In this document: one piece after another, positions 52,984-61,526 of the stretch | Numbering within the stretch: position 1 is the stretch's first letter | Layout: the number at the start of each line of letters is the position of its first letter | Source: Verrucomicrobiales bacterium | GTDB lineage: Bacteria > Verrucomicrobiota > Verrucomicrobiia > Verrucomicrobiales > DEV007 | Length of the DNA: 64,000 nucleotides | Assembly: GCA_029213195.1 (NCBI GenBank) | Contig: JARGNI010000025.1 | Span: 1 to 64,000 of the forward strand | Direction: 5' to 3' | Notes under the pieces: generated by a model | What the model was told of the DNA's origin: nothing | The model's input: only the letters and a program-made list of their open reading frames with translations | Database searches by the model: none | Position numbers and translations under genes: made by a program

Positions 52984-54423
52984 ATGAGTGCTCCCCACAT
53001 CCCCATCCTGAGACAAGGCAAGGTCTACCAGAGTCTCGACGTGCAAACGGTTCCCAAGTTGGGAACGGACGAAGCCGCCGCAGAGATCAGTTTCGCCTGT
53101 GCGGACATGATCAAGTATGACATGCACAAAATGGAGTCTGCTCGGGAGGCTCTGAAAAAGTTCAGTTGTGAAGAACTGGTCGCGATCACGAAGAAGGCGG
53201 GAGAGTATTTTCTCGAGGCCGATCTGCCCATAGGAACAGACGGTGAATTGCAATCTCCTGAAGACTACGTTCTTTCCCTGGCCTCGACCAGTGGGCTTCC
53301 TCATTCGCTGATCCGGATGAACATGAAGCGTCTCGGAGGGATCTTTGGTCAGATCGACGATATTTTCCAAGGACTTACTCGAGGACTGGAATGGTCTGTC
53401 CTCGATCGAGGCTACGGAGAGCAGGGCGGCGCGCCTGTCAGCTTTTCGCCCACTACCACGGAACTTGCGGTCATCCTGCCGAGCAATTCGCCTGCAGTGA
53501 ACGCTCTCTGGATTCCTTCCATTGCGATGAAGGTTCCTGTTCTCTTGAAGCCGGGGCGCGAGGAGCCTTGGACGCCTTGGCGTATCATCCAGGCTTTCAT
53601 CAAAGCTGGTTGCCCGCCGGAAGCGTTTTCGCTCTACCCCACCCAGCATGATGGCTCCGGGGCCATCATTCGTCGGGCTGGGAGAGTGATGCTTTTCGGT
53701 GATGACTCGACGGTGAAGCAATACGAGAACGACGAGCGTGTCGAGGTTCACGGCACCGGATACTCCAAGTTTGTTATTGGCGAGGACGAGATCGAAAATT
53801 GGGAGCAGTATGTCGACTCCATGGTCGAGTCGGTCTCTGCGAATTCCGGCCGAAGTTGCATTTGTACTTCGACCATCGTGGTCCCGCGATACGGGGATGA
53901 AATTGCCGATGCCATTTCAAAGCGCCTCGCCGAGATCAAGCCTCTCGCACAGGACGATCCCGAGGCGAAGCTCTCCGGTTTTGCCAATCCCAAGTTTGCC
54001 GAGTGGATCAACGAAGCCGTCGAAGACGGTCTCACTTCTTCGGGTGCCACCGATGTGACAGCGAAGTATCGAGACGGGGACCGCTTCCAGGAGCGAGAGG
54101 GAATGAATTACCTTCAGCCTACCATCGTTCGCGTCGATTCCTTCGATGAGAGTCTCGCTCTTCGAGAGTTCCTCTTTCCGTTCGCCAGCGTGGTAGAATG
54201 CCCTCAGGGAGAAGTGCTGGAGAAAATCGGCTATTCCCTGGTGCTCACTGCAGTCACGAAGGACGTGAAGTGGATCAACCAGCTCTTCGACTGTCCGGAG
54301 ATCGAGCGACTTAACATCGGAAACGTTCCGACGAACCGGATCAGCTGGAATCAGCCGCATGAAGGGAATCTCTTCGAGTTTCTCTATACGCGCCGTTCCT
54401 TCGCATTTGCGGAGAGCGCTTGA
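52984..54423 (+). CDS. LuxC/ALDH-like acyl reductase
   Basis: Aldehyde dehydrogenase superfamily protein of 479 residues, resembling acyl-CoA or acyl-protein reductases of the LuxC type. The cofactor-binding LLKPGREEPWTPW lysine (K189), the GTGYSKFVIG segment and a catalytic Cys in SANSGRSCICTST (C292 or C294) are visible. It is placed between an acyl-activating enzyme and an alcohol dehydrogenase, which predicts reduction of an activated acid to an aldehyde. Direction and substrate are inferred. The alternative is oxidation of aldehydes to acids. Confidence 0.82.
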   Translation: MSAPHIPILRQGKVYQSLDVQTVPKLGTDEAAAEISFACADMIKYDMHKMESAREALKKFSCEELVAITKKAGEYFLEADLPIGTDGELQSPEDYVLSLASTSGLPHSLIRMNMKRLGGIFGQIDDIFQGLTRGLEWSVLDRGYGEQGGAPVSFSPTTTELAVILPSNSPAVNALWIPSIAMKVPVLLKPGREEPWTPWRIIQAFIKAGCPPEAFSLYPTQHDGSGAIIRRAGRVMLFGDDSTVKQYENDERVEVHGTGYSKFVIGEDEIENWEQYVDSMVESVSANSGRSCICTSTIVVPRYGDEIADAISKRLAEIKPLAQDDPEAKLSGFANPKFAEWINEAVEDGLTSSGATDVTAKYRDGDRFQEREGMNYLQPTIVRVDSFDESLALREFLFPFASVVECPQGEVLEKIGYSLVLTAVTKDVKWINQLFDCPEIERLNIGNVPTNRISWNQPHEGNLFEFLYTRRSFAFAESA

Positions 54424-54440
54424 TCGGTTAGGCTCAGCTG

Positions 54441-55616
54441 ATGCCAGACGATTCGCTTGAGATAGCGGCGCTTTGCGCCGATTGGGACATCCCCGAATTT
54501 GTTCAGTCGTTCCGGCATATTCCCGGAGGCAAGGTTGTTTTTGGTGCGGGAAAACTGTCGACGATCGGTGAGGAGGCTCACAACTTGGGTGCGACTCGCG
54601 TCCTCATCGTGACCGACCCCGGGATCGCCCAAACCGGAGCCGTCGATCGGGCTTCCGAGTATCTTGCGGAGCGTTCGATCGCCGTGTCGACATTCGACGA
54701 TGTTCACGAGAATCCCACCACGGAAGATGTCGCTCGGTGTGTCGAAGCTGCCCGGGAAGCAGAAGTGGATCTCATCATCGGTCTAGGGGGCGGATCCTCG
54801 ATGGACACTGCCAAGGGCTGTAACTTTATCCTGACCAACGGAGGTCGCATTCATGATTACTGGGGCGTCGACAAGGCGGAGAAACCAATGCTCCCTTTGA
54901 TCGCGGTTCCCACCACTTCGGGAACCGGGAGTGAATGCCAGAGCTTTGCCCTGATCGCCGATGCTGAAACCCATGCCAAGATGGCCTGCGGAGACAAGAA
55001 GGCAGCGGCCCGGGTTTCCATACTCGATCCGGAATTGACCCTGACGATGCCCCCCGCCGTGACGGCGCACACCGGGATCGATGCGATCGCTCATGCTCTT
55101 GAGACTGCCGTGTGCAGGAAACGAAGCGAAGTGTCCTTCGCGTATTCCAAGGCTGCCTGGCAACTATTGGACCGGGGCTTGGAGAAAGTCATGGCAGATC
55201 CAGGTGACATTCACGCGAGATCTTTGATGCAGCTCGGAGCTGCCTTTGCGGGCACCGCGATCGAGAATTCAATGCTGGGCGTGGCCCATTCCTGTGCCAA
55301 TCCTCTCACCGCTCACTTCGGGATCGTTCATGGTCAGGCCGTCGGAACGATGCTGCCTCATGTCATTGATTTTAATGCGCAGGCCCCTGAAGCCCAGGAG
55401 GCCTATGAACAACTCCACGCAGCCGGAGGTCTCAGTGGACGGGTCAGAGCGCACCTCTTGGCTTCGAGGATGGATCTTTCTCTTTCCCAGTTGGGTGTCG
55501 ATCAGTCTCTTCTCGGGACTCTTTCCGAGGAAGCAGCGAAGCAATGGACTGCCCAGTTCAACCCGGTCGAGGTGGATGAGGATTCACTTCTTCGATTGTA
55601 TCAGGACGCTTGGTGA
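54441..55616 (+). CDS. Iron-containing alcohol dehydrogenase
   Basis: Type III (iron-containing) alcohol dehydrogenase of 391 residues. The NAD(P)-binding GLGGGSSMDTAKG and the metal-site residues in HTGIDAIAHALE (Asp, His), GVAHSCANPL and GIVHGQAVG (His) are all present. The FGAGKL start and PTTSGTGSE segments are family-typical. It would interconvert an aldehyde and an alcohol, completing the cassette with the two genes upstream (17 bp gap). Its stop overlaps a GTG start of the ATP-grasp gene by 4 bases (GTGA). Confidence 0.92.
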   Translation: MPDDSLEIAALCADWDIPEFVQSFRHIPGGKVVFGAGKLSTIGEEAHNLGATRVLIVTDPGIAQTGAVDRASEYLAERSIAVSTFDDVHENPTTEDVARCVEAAREAEVDLIIGLGGGSSMDTAKGCNFILTNGGRIHDYWGVDKAEKPMLPLIAVPTTSGTGSECQSFALIADAETHAKMACGDKKAAARVSILDPELTLTMPPAVTAHTGIDAIAHALETAVCRKRSEVSFAYSKAAWQLLDRGLEKVMADPGDIHARSLMQLGAAFAGTAIENSMLGVAHSCANPLTAHFGIVHGQAVGTMLPHVIDFNAQAPEAQEAYEQLHAAGGLSGRVRAHLLASRMDLSLSQLGVDQSLLGTLSEEAAKQWTAQFNPVEVDEDSLLRLYQDAW

Positions 55617-57136
55617 GCGACTCTCGGTGGAAGCTTCCCGGATTGGCATCGAAGTTGCTTTTTCCCGTGGAAGTGAAACCCCTCTTCGAAAACTACGAGA
55701 CAGAAAGCTTTTTTGACGAAGCTTTCGAACCCGGAGGTGATCGGTGCCGCGCTTCCTATGAGGGCGCGGCTTCCTATTTCCGCGAGATGACCCCGGACCG
55801 GATGCAGGCGAGCCTGCGTTCCCTGGAGAGAACCTTCCTCAAGCAAGGGGTGACTTTCACGGTCTACTCCGATGGGCAGGGCACCGAGCGAATCTTCCCG
55901 TTCGATCCCTTTCCACGGATTATTCCTCACGAAGAGTGGAGTGTTATCGATGCTGGACTTCGACAGCGGATCAAGGCACTCAACATGTTCCTGGCCGATA
56001 TTTACTCCGATCGCAGGATTCTCAAGGAAGGCATCGTCCCCGATTACCTGGTCAAGACTTCGAAACACAATCGAGCGGAGTTCTCGGGGCTGAAGCTTCC
56101 TCACGATACTTACATCCACATCTGTGGTTCCGATTTGATCCGTGACGATCAGGGACGGTATTGCGTGCTCGAGGACAATGGACGCTGTCCTTCTGGGGTA
56201 TCCTACATGCTGGAGAATCGCGTCGCGATGAAACGGACATTTCCCGATTTGTATCGGAAGATGAATGTGGAGAGAGTCTCGCCTTATCCGCGTGAGCTTC
56301 TCAAGACGCTCAAAGCGGTCTCGCCTCGCCAGCAGGATGATCCGGTTTGCGTCCTCCTGACTCCTGGACAATACAACAGCGCCTATTTTGAGCACACTTT
56401 CCTGGCGCAGCAGATGGGCATCGAAATTGTGGAGGGGCGTGACCTGACGGTGGAGAATGAGAGGGTGTATATGCACACGACCCAGGGACTGGTCCAGGTC
56501 GATGTCATTTATCGCCGAATCGACGACGACTTTCTCGATCCTCATTTCTTTCGTCGAGACTCCACCTTGGGAGTTCCGGATCTGATGAAGGCGTATCGAG
56601 CAGGGAATGTCAGCCTCGTCAATGCCATTGGAACCGGAGTTGCCGATGACAAAGCCACCTACGCCTATGTCCCCGATATGATCCGGTTCTACCTCGGCGA
56701 GGACGCGATCCTGCCGAATATTGAAACCTTTCTCGGGAGTCGAGATGACGATCTCAAGTATATGCTTGAGAACGTGGAAAACATCGTGATCAAGGCTGTG
56801 GATGAAGCCGGGGGGTACGGGATGTTGATCGGTCCGGCGTCGACCAAGGAGGAGTGTGAGGATTTTCGAAGAAGAGTGAAGGCCAACCCACGGGGATACA
56901 TCGGACAACCGGTGATCTCACTTTCGCGGCACCCTACCTTTTGCGACGACAACTTGGAAGGGCGGCATGTCGACCTGAGACCTTTCGTTCTGACCGGAGA
57001 GAAGACCGTTGTGATTCCGGGCGGGCTCACGCGGGTCGCGCTCCGAAAAGGCTCGCTGGTCGTCAATTCATCCCAGGGCGGGGGAAGCAAGGACACCTGG
57101 GTCCTTCGAGACCCTTCTCAATCGAACGCTTCCTGA
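55613..57136 (+). CDS. Circularly permuted ATP-grasp protein (amidoligase-type)
   Basis: Circularly permuted ATP-grasp (DUF404/DUF407) protein of 507 residues, predicted to form peptide or amide bonds with ATP. The segments FFDEAFEPGG near the N-terminus, RIIPHEEWSVIDAGLRQRIKALNMFLADIYSDRRIL, LVNAIGTGVADDKATYAYVPDMIRFYLG and the late GLTRVALRKGSLVVNSSQGGGSKDTWVL are typical. The start GTG at 55613 overlaps the alcohol dehydrogenase stop by 4 bp; the next ATG would remove the conserved N-terminus. The alpha-E gene starts 2 bp after its stop. Part of the ATP-grasp/alpha-E/transglutaminase system. Confidence 0.92.
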   Translation: MSDSRWKLPGLASKLLFPVEVKPLFENYETESFFDEAFEPGGDRCRASYEGAASYFREMTPDRMQASLRSLERTFLKQGVTFTVYSDGQGTERIFPFDPFPRIIPHEEWSVIDAGLRQRIKALNMFLADIYSDRRILKEGIVPDYLVKTSKHNRAEFSGLKLPHDTYIHICGSDLIRDDQGRYCVLEDNGRCPSGVSYMLENRVAMKRTFPDLYRKMNVERVSPYPRELLKTLKAVSPRQQDDPVCVLLTPGQYNSAYFEHTFLAQQMGIEIVEGRDLTVENERVYMHTTQGLVQVDVIYRRIDDDFLDPHFFRRDSTLGVPDLMKAYRAGNVSLVNAIGTGVADDKATYAYVPDMIRFYLGEDAILPNIETFLGSRDDDLKYMLENVENIVIKAVDEAGGYGMLIGPASTKEECEDFRRRVKANPRGYIGQPVISLSRHPTFCDDNLEGRHVDLRPFVLTGEKTVVIPGGLTRVALRKGSLVVNSSQGGGSKDTWVLRDPSQSNAS

Positions 57137-57138
57137 TT

Positions 57139-58116
57139 ATGCTCTCCCGAGTTGCCGAGAACCTGTATTGGATGAGCCGATACATCGAGCGTGCAGACAA
57201 CCTTGCTCGACTTGTCACTGCGCACCAAAATGAACTGCTCGACGCGACTTCCTCCCTGACCGGGGACGAACACGACTGGCACCCCTTGCTGGAGGTGACC
57301 TCGATGGGAGACGAAGAGTCGGAGGAAGGTGTCGTCACCTACATGGTCAGTTCACAGAAAAATCCTGACAGCATTCTCAACTGCGTTCACAATGCGAGAG
57401 AGAATGCTCGTGCAGTGAGGGACCAGATTTCCGAGGAGATGTGGCTCGAGTTGAATTCCCTGTGGCTCGACCTGAAAGGGATCAAGGATACGGATCCCAA
57501 TCGCCATCAGACAATCTGTGAGATGACGATGCAATCCTCCCTGATGTTTCTCGGCATTGCCGAGTCCTCGCTTCCGAGGACGGATATCTGGGCGTTTGTG
57601 AAACTGGGGAGCTATATCGAACGAGCCGACAAAACGAGTCGGATCGTCGATCTCCCTCATTTCCTGCCTCAGTTCGAGAAAGACTCTGCGTGGAACACGA
57701 TGTTGCGGGCCTGCAGTGCCACTGCCGAGCATCGGCATCGATTTGGCGGCGAGGTCGGGAGCGCCAGTGCCTCCGGCCTGCTCCTGTTTTCAGCGACTTT
57801 CCCACGATCGGTTCGCTACTGTGTTTGTCAGATGGATGAGCTCCTCCACCGGATCTCGGGAACGAATCTGGGCGACTATCTCAATGAAGCCGAGCGGGAA
57901 ACCGGTGCGCTTCTCGCCCGACTCAATTTTGCCGGTGTCGAGGAAATTGGAGAACTGGGCCTTCACGATTATGTCGACTCCATCCAAACCGACCTCAACG
58001 AGATCGGCTGGGCGATCGCCCAACGCTACTTTTTGCTCCGCAAGGATGCACCGCCTGCCAGCGCCGAAGAATATGTCACGAGTCGGATGCACGCCCAGCA
58101 TCAGCAGCAACAGTGA
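57139..58116 (+). CDS. Alpha-E domain protein (DUF403)
   Basis: A 325-residue all-alpha protein of the alpha-E (DUF403) family. The N-terminal MLSRVAENLYWMSRYIERADNLARL motif and the later SYIERADKTSRIVDL motif are clear. The family is found with circularly permuted ATP-grasp and transglutaminase proteins and probably helps bind or carry the peptide substrate. It begins 2 bp after the ATP-grasp stop. Confidence 0.94.
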   Translation: MLSRVAENLYWMSRYIERADNLARLVTAHQNELLDATSSLTGDEHDWHPLLEVTSMGDEESEEGVVTYMVSSQKNPDSILNCVHNARENARAVRDQISEEMWLELNSLWLDLKGIKDTDPNRHQTICEMTMQSSLMFLGIAESSLPRTDIWAFVKLGSYIERADKTSRIVDLPHFLPQFEKDSAWNTMLRACSATAEHRHRFGGEVGSASASGLLLFSATFPRSVRYCVCQMDELLHRISGTNLGDYLNEAERETGALLARLNFAGVEEIGELGLHDYVDSIQTDLNEIGWAIAQRYFLLRKDAPPASAEEYVTSRMHAQHQQQQ

Positions 58117-58163
58117 TCTTTGATTTGGTAATTTTGTTTCTCCTCCCCTGGTGACCCCACTTC

Positions 58164-61100
58164 ATGTCCACCCACGTCGCTCTTTATCATCGTACGACTT
58201 ATTCCTACGACCGCTCCGTAACGATCCACCCGCAAGTAGTTCGGTTGCGCCCCGCTCCCCACTGCCGGACTCCGATCCTGTCCTACTCGCTTCGAGTGGA
58301 ACCGGCGGAGCATTTTCTCAACTGGCAACAGGACCCCTTCGGGAACTATCTCGCTCGTCTCGTTTTTCCGGAGAAGGCTCAAAAGTTGGAGTTCGTCGTC
58401 GATCTGGTCGCCGACCTGACATCGATCAACCCGTTCGACTTCTTTCTCGAAGAATCGGCCCAGCACATTCCGTTTACCTACAGCGCGAATGCTCTTGAAG
58501 AACTCGCCCCTTATCTCCGAAGAACCGATTTTGGCACTGCTCTCGACGACCTCGTCGCCGAACTGCGACCGGAGAAAGAGGTCACGACGATTGATTACCT
58601 CATCGAGGTGAATCAAAAGGTGCAGCAGTTGGTTTCCTACAAGGTTCGATTGGAACCTGGCATTCAAACCTGTGATGAAACGTTGAGTCTGCGATCCGGT
58701 TCCTGCCGGGATTCCGCGTTTCTTCTCTGCCAGGTTCTGCGTGAGCTCGGAATTGCGTCCCGTTTCGTTTCCGGGTATCTCATCCAACTGGTCGCCGACG
58801 AGAAGCCTCTCGAAGGTCCGGAGGGACCCACGGAAGACTTCACCGATCTCCATGCCTGGACCGAAGTCTACATCCCCGGGGCCGGCTGGATCGGCCTCGA
58901 TCCGACATCGGGGCTGATGGCGGGGGAGGGCCATATTCCCTTGGCTTGCACCCCGGAACCGACCAGTGCAGCCCCCGTCGTGGGAAGCGTTGAGCCCTGT
59001 GAAACCGAGTTTGATTTTGAGAATCACGTTTCTCGTGTTCATGAAGATCCACGAGTGACCCGTCCCTACACCAACTCCGAGTGGAACGAGATTTTGTCGT
59101 TGGGCGATGAGGTCGATCGGCGGCTTGAAGAAGGGGATGTCAGGCTGACGATGGGAGGGGAACCCACTTTCGTATCGATCGACGATATGGAAGGGGACGA
59201 ATGGAACACCGCTGCAGACAGTCCGGTCAAACGCGAGCGGGCCATCGAATTGACGGAACGACTTCGCGAAGAGTTTGCTCCGGGAGGACTGATTTGGTAT
59301 GGGGAGGGGAAATGGTATCCGGGAGAGCCTGTCCCGAGGTGGGCCTACGGAGTCTTCTGGCGAAAGGATGGATACCCGATGTGGCGCTCCTCGAATACCC
59401 AGGGAGATCCCGCGAAACCGGGGAGTCACTCGATCCATGAAGCGGAAGAACTGATCCGCGAGATTGCCAGTATCCTGTCGATCTCCGATGACTGCGTGTC
59501 CCCCGCCTTCGAGGATCACGAATACTACGAATGGAAAGCGGCCGCGCTGCCGATTCATGAGAATCCGGCCGAAGTAGGGGAGGAAGAGAAGTCTCTCGAG
59601 CGGCGAACGCTCGCGCGATTGGTGGCTCGGGGTCTCGATGTCCCTTCGGGCTTTGCCCTTCCGCTGTTTGTGAGCAAAAAGGTAGGACGTTGGGTGGGCG
59701 CTCATTGGGAACTTCGACGAGGAAAGCTTTTCTTGATTCCTGGTGCCTCGGGGATGGGCTTTCGACTGCCTCTCGATTCGATTCGAGAAGCGACGAAGGA
59801 GGACCTCCTCGATGAGCGATCTCCGATGGAGGAGGACTGGGAACCTCTCAACCCCGATCCACTGGAACCGTATCATCACCTTTCGGAGAAAGGGTTCGAG
59901 GATGACTGGATTCCTCGAACGGCGCTGACGGTGGAAGAGCGCGAAGGACGCCTGCATGTGTTCTTCCCACCCGTGGGCAAGCTCGAAGAGTATCTCGAAT
60001 TACTCGCCGCCGTAGAACACGCCGCCGAAAGGACAGGGCTGCAAGTGATCGTCGAGGGCTACGAACCTCCGCGAGATCCTCGAATCGAGAATCTGAAAGT
60101 GACTCCTGATCCGGGAGTGATCGAGGTGAACATTCATCCCGCCTCTTCCTGGCGGGAACTGGTCAGCAATACGGAAACGCTTTACGAGGCGGCCAGGCAG
60201 TCTCGACTGGGTGCCGAAAAGTTCATGCTCGATGGGCGACATACGGGAACCGGAGGTGGCAATCACGTCGTCCTGGGGGCCAGTTCTCCTTCGGAAAGTC
60301 CCTTCCTGCGTCGTCCCGATGTCCTCGCCAGTCTCATCACCTACTGGCAGCATCATCCGGGATTGTCCTATCTCTTCGCGGGTTTGTTCATCGGCCCGAC
60401 CAGTCAGGCGCCAAGGGTCGATGAAGGTCGCGACGATCGTCTCTTCGAACTTGATATCGCCCTGGAAACTCTTCATCGAGGAGTCAAAGAGCCCTATCTC
60501 GTTGACCGAACCTTGCGGAACCTTCTCACCGATCTCACGGGAAATACGCACCGAGCGGAGTTTTGTATCGATAAGCTTTTCTCCCCGGATTCTCCCACCG
60601 GCCAACTGGGACTCCTGGAACTGCGTGCCTTCGAGATGCCACCTCATCGCCAGATGGCTTTGGTTCAAGCTCTGCTTGTGCGTTCCTTGATCGCTCGATT
60701 CTGGAAGCAACCATATCGCCATCGTTGCATTCGGTGGGGGACGAGTCTGCACGATCGCTTTTTGCTCCCGCACTTTGCCCGGGAGGATCTACGCGAGGTC
60801 TGTGACGAACTGGAAGCATCCGGACTGCCCTTCTCCTTTTCCTGGCTCCAGCCTTTCTTCGAGTTTCGTTTCCCTCGCTTTGGGACCGTCCGGCTTCGGG
60901 GATTGGAGCTTGAAATTCGCAGTGCCCTTGAGCCCTGGCATGTCCTGGGCGAAGAGTCTTCCAGCGCTGGAACTGCTCGATTTGTTGACTCTTCTGTGGA
61001 GCGTATCGAAGTCAAGATCAAGGGGCTGATCGAAGGCCGCCATATCCTGACCTGCAACGGGCGGAGGATTCCGATCTATCCAGGAACAGCCCGAGGGGAG

Positions 61101-61517
61101 TGGGTTGGAGGAATTCGGTTCAAAGCGTGGGATCCGCCTTCGGCTCTTCATCCTTCCATCGCGGCCCAATCCAAACTCGTGATCGATCTCGTCGACCTCC
61201 GAACCCGCAAGTCGATGGGCGGATGTGTCTATTTTGTGGGACATCCCGGCGGGCGAAACTATGACACCTTCCCAGTCAATGCCCGGGAAGCCGAGGGTCG
61301 GCGACTCGCGCGCTTCTGGAACGAAGGACACACTCCGGGCGTGATCGAAGCCGCTCCCATTGAACGGCCCTCGGTCGCTCGCATGGAGAATCGGATCGAG
61401 GAACGGGAAGGGGGTGCCCCAGTGGAGATCATCCCTCTGGAGCGAGACTCCTCGGAGTTTCCTCACACCCTCGATTTGCGGACAGCTTCTATTTTCCAAA
61501 TCACTGATCCCGAGTAA
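58164..61517 (+). CDS. Transglutaminase-DUF2126 fusion protein
   Basis: A very long protein (1117 residues) with an N-terminal bacterial transglutaminase-like domain with its own N-terminal subdomain. Its catalytic residues are C181 (LRSGSCRDSAFLL), H230 (DLHAWTEVYIPGAGW) and D246 (GLDPTSG). A DUF2126 domain covers most of the rest (about 330-1100, starting near MGGEPTFVSIDDMEG). The domain order is the standard one for this family. In the known system it could cleave, transfer or modify peptides made by the ATP-grasp proteins. It follows alpha-E by 47 bp. Confidence 0.93.
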   Translation: MSTHVALYHRTTYSYDRSVTIHPQVVRLRPAPHCRTPILSYSLRVEPAEHFLNWQQDPFGNYLARLVFPEKAQKLEFVVDLVADLTSINPFDFFLEESAQHIPFTYSANALEELAPYLRRTDFGTALDDLVAELRPEKEVTTIDYLIEVNQKVQQLVSYKVRLEPGIQTCDETLSLRSGSCRDSAFLLCQVLRELGIASRFVSGYLIQLVADEKPLEGPEGPTEDFTDLHAWTEVYIPGAGWIGLDPTSGLMAGEGHIPLACTPEPTSAAPVVGSVEPCETEFDFENHVSRVHEDPRVTRPYTNSEWNEILSLGDEVDRRLEEGDVRLTMGGEPTFVSIDDMEGDEWNTAADSPVKRERAIELTERLREEFAPGGLIWYGEGKWYPGEPVPRWAYGVFWRKDGYPMWRSSNTQGDPAKPGSHSIHEAEELIREIASILSISDDCVSPAFEDHEYYEWKAAALPIHENPAEVGEEEKSLERRTLARLVARGLDVPSGFALPLFVSKKVGRWVGAHWELRRGKLFLIPGASGMGFRLPLDSIREATKEDLLDERSPMEEDWEPLNPDPLEPYHHLSEKGFEDDWIPRTALTVEEREGRLHVFFPPVGKLEEYLELLAAVEHAAERTGLQVIVEGYEPPRDPRIENLKVTPDPGVIEVNIHPASSWRELVSNTETLYEAARQSRLGAEKFMLDGRHTGTGGGNHVVLGASSPSESPFLRRPDVLASLITYWQHHPGLSYLFAGLFIGPTSQAPRVDEGRDDRLFELDIALETLHRGVKEPYLVDRTLRNLLTDLTGNTHRAEFCIDKLFSPDSPTGQLGLLELRAFEMPPHRQMALVQALLVRSLIARFWKQPYRHRCIRWGTSLHDRFLLPHFAREDLREVCDELEASGLPFSFSWLQPFFEFRFPRFGTVRLRGLELEIRSALEPWHVLGEESSSAGTARFVDSSVERIEVKIKGLIEGRHILTCNGRRIPIYPGTARGEWVGGIRFKAWDPPSALHPSIAAQSKLVIDLVDLRTRKSMGGCVYFVGHPGGRNYDTFPVNAREAEGRRLARFWNEGHTPGVIEAAPIERPSVARMENRIEEREGGAPVEIIPLERDSSEFPHTLDLRTASIFQITDPE

Positions 61518-61526
61518 GTTCGGCGA

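Noticed and set aside
51890-55616. Bioluminescence operon
   Set aside because: No luciferase genes (luxA, luxB) and the ligase lacks the LuxE acyl-carrying Cys.
55601-56908. Long - strand open frame opposite the ATP-grasp gene
   Set aside because: Antisense shadow of a gene with strong family motifs.
58101-59957. Long - strand open frame opposite the transglutaminase gene
   Set aside because: Antisense shadow; no recognisable domain.
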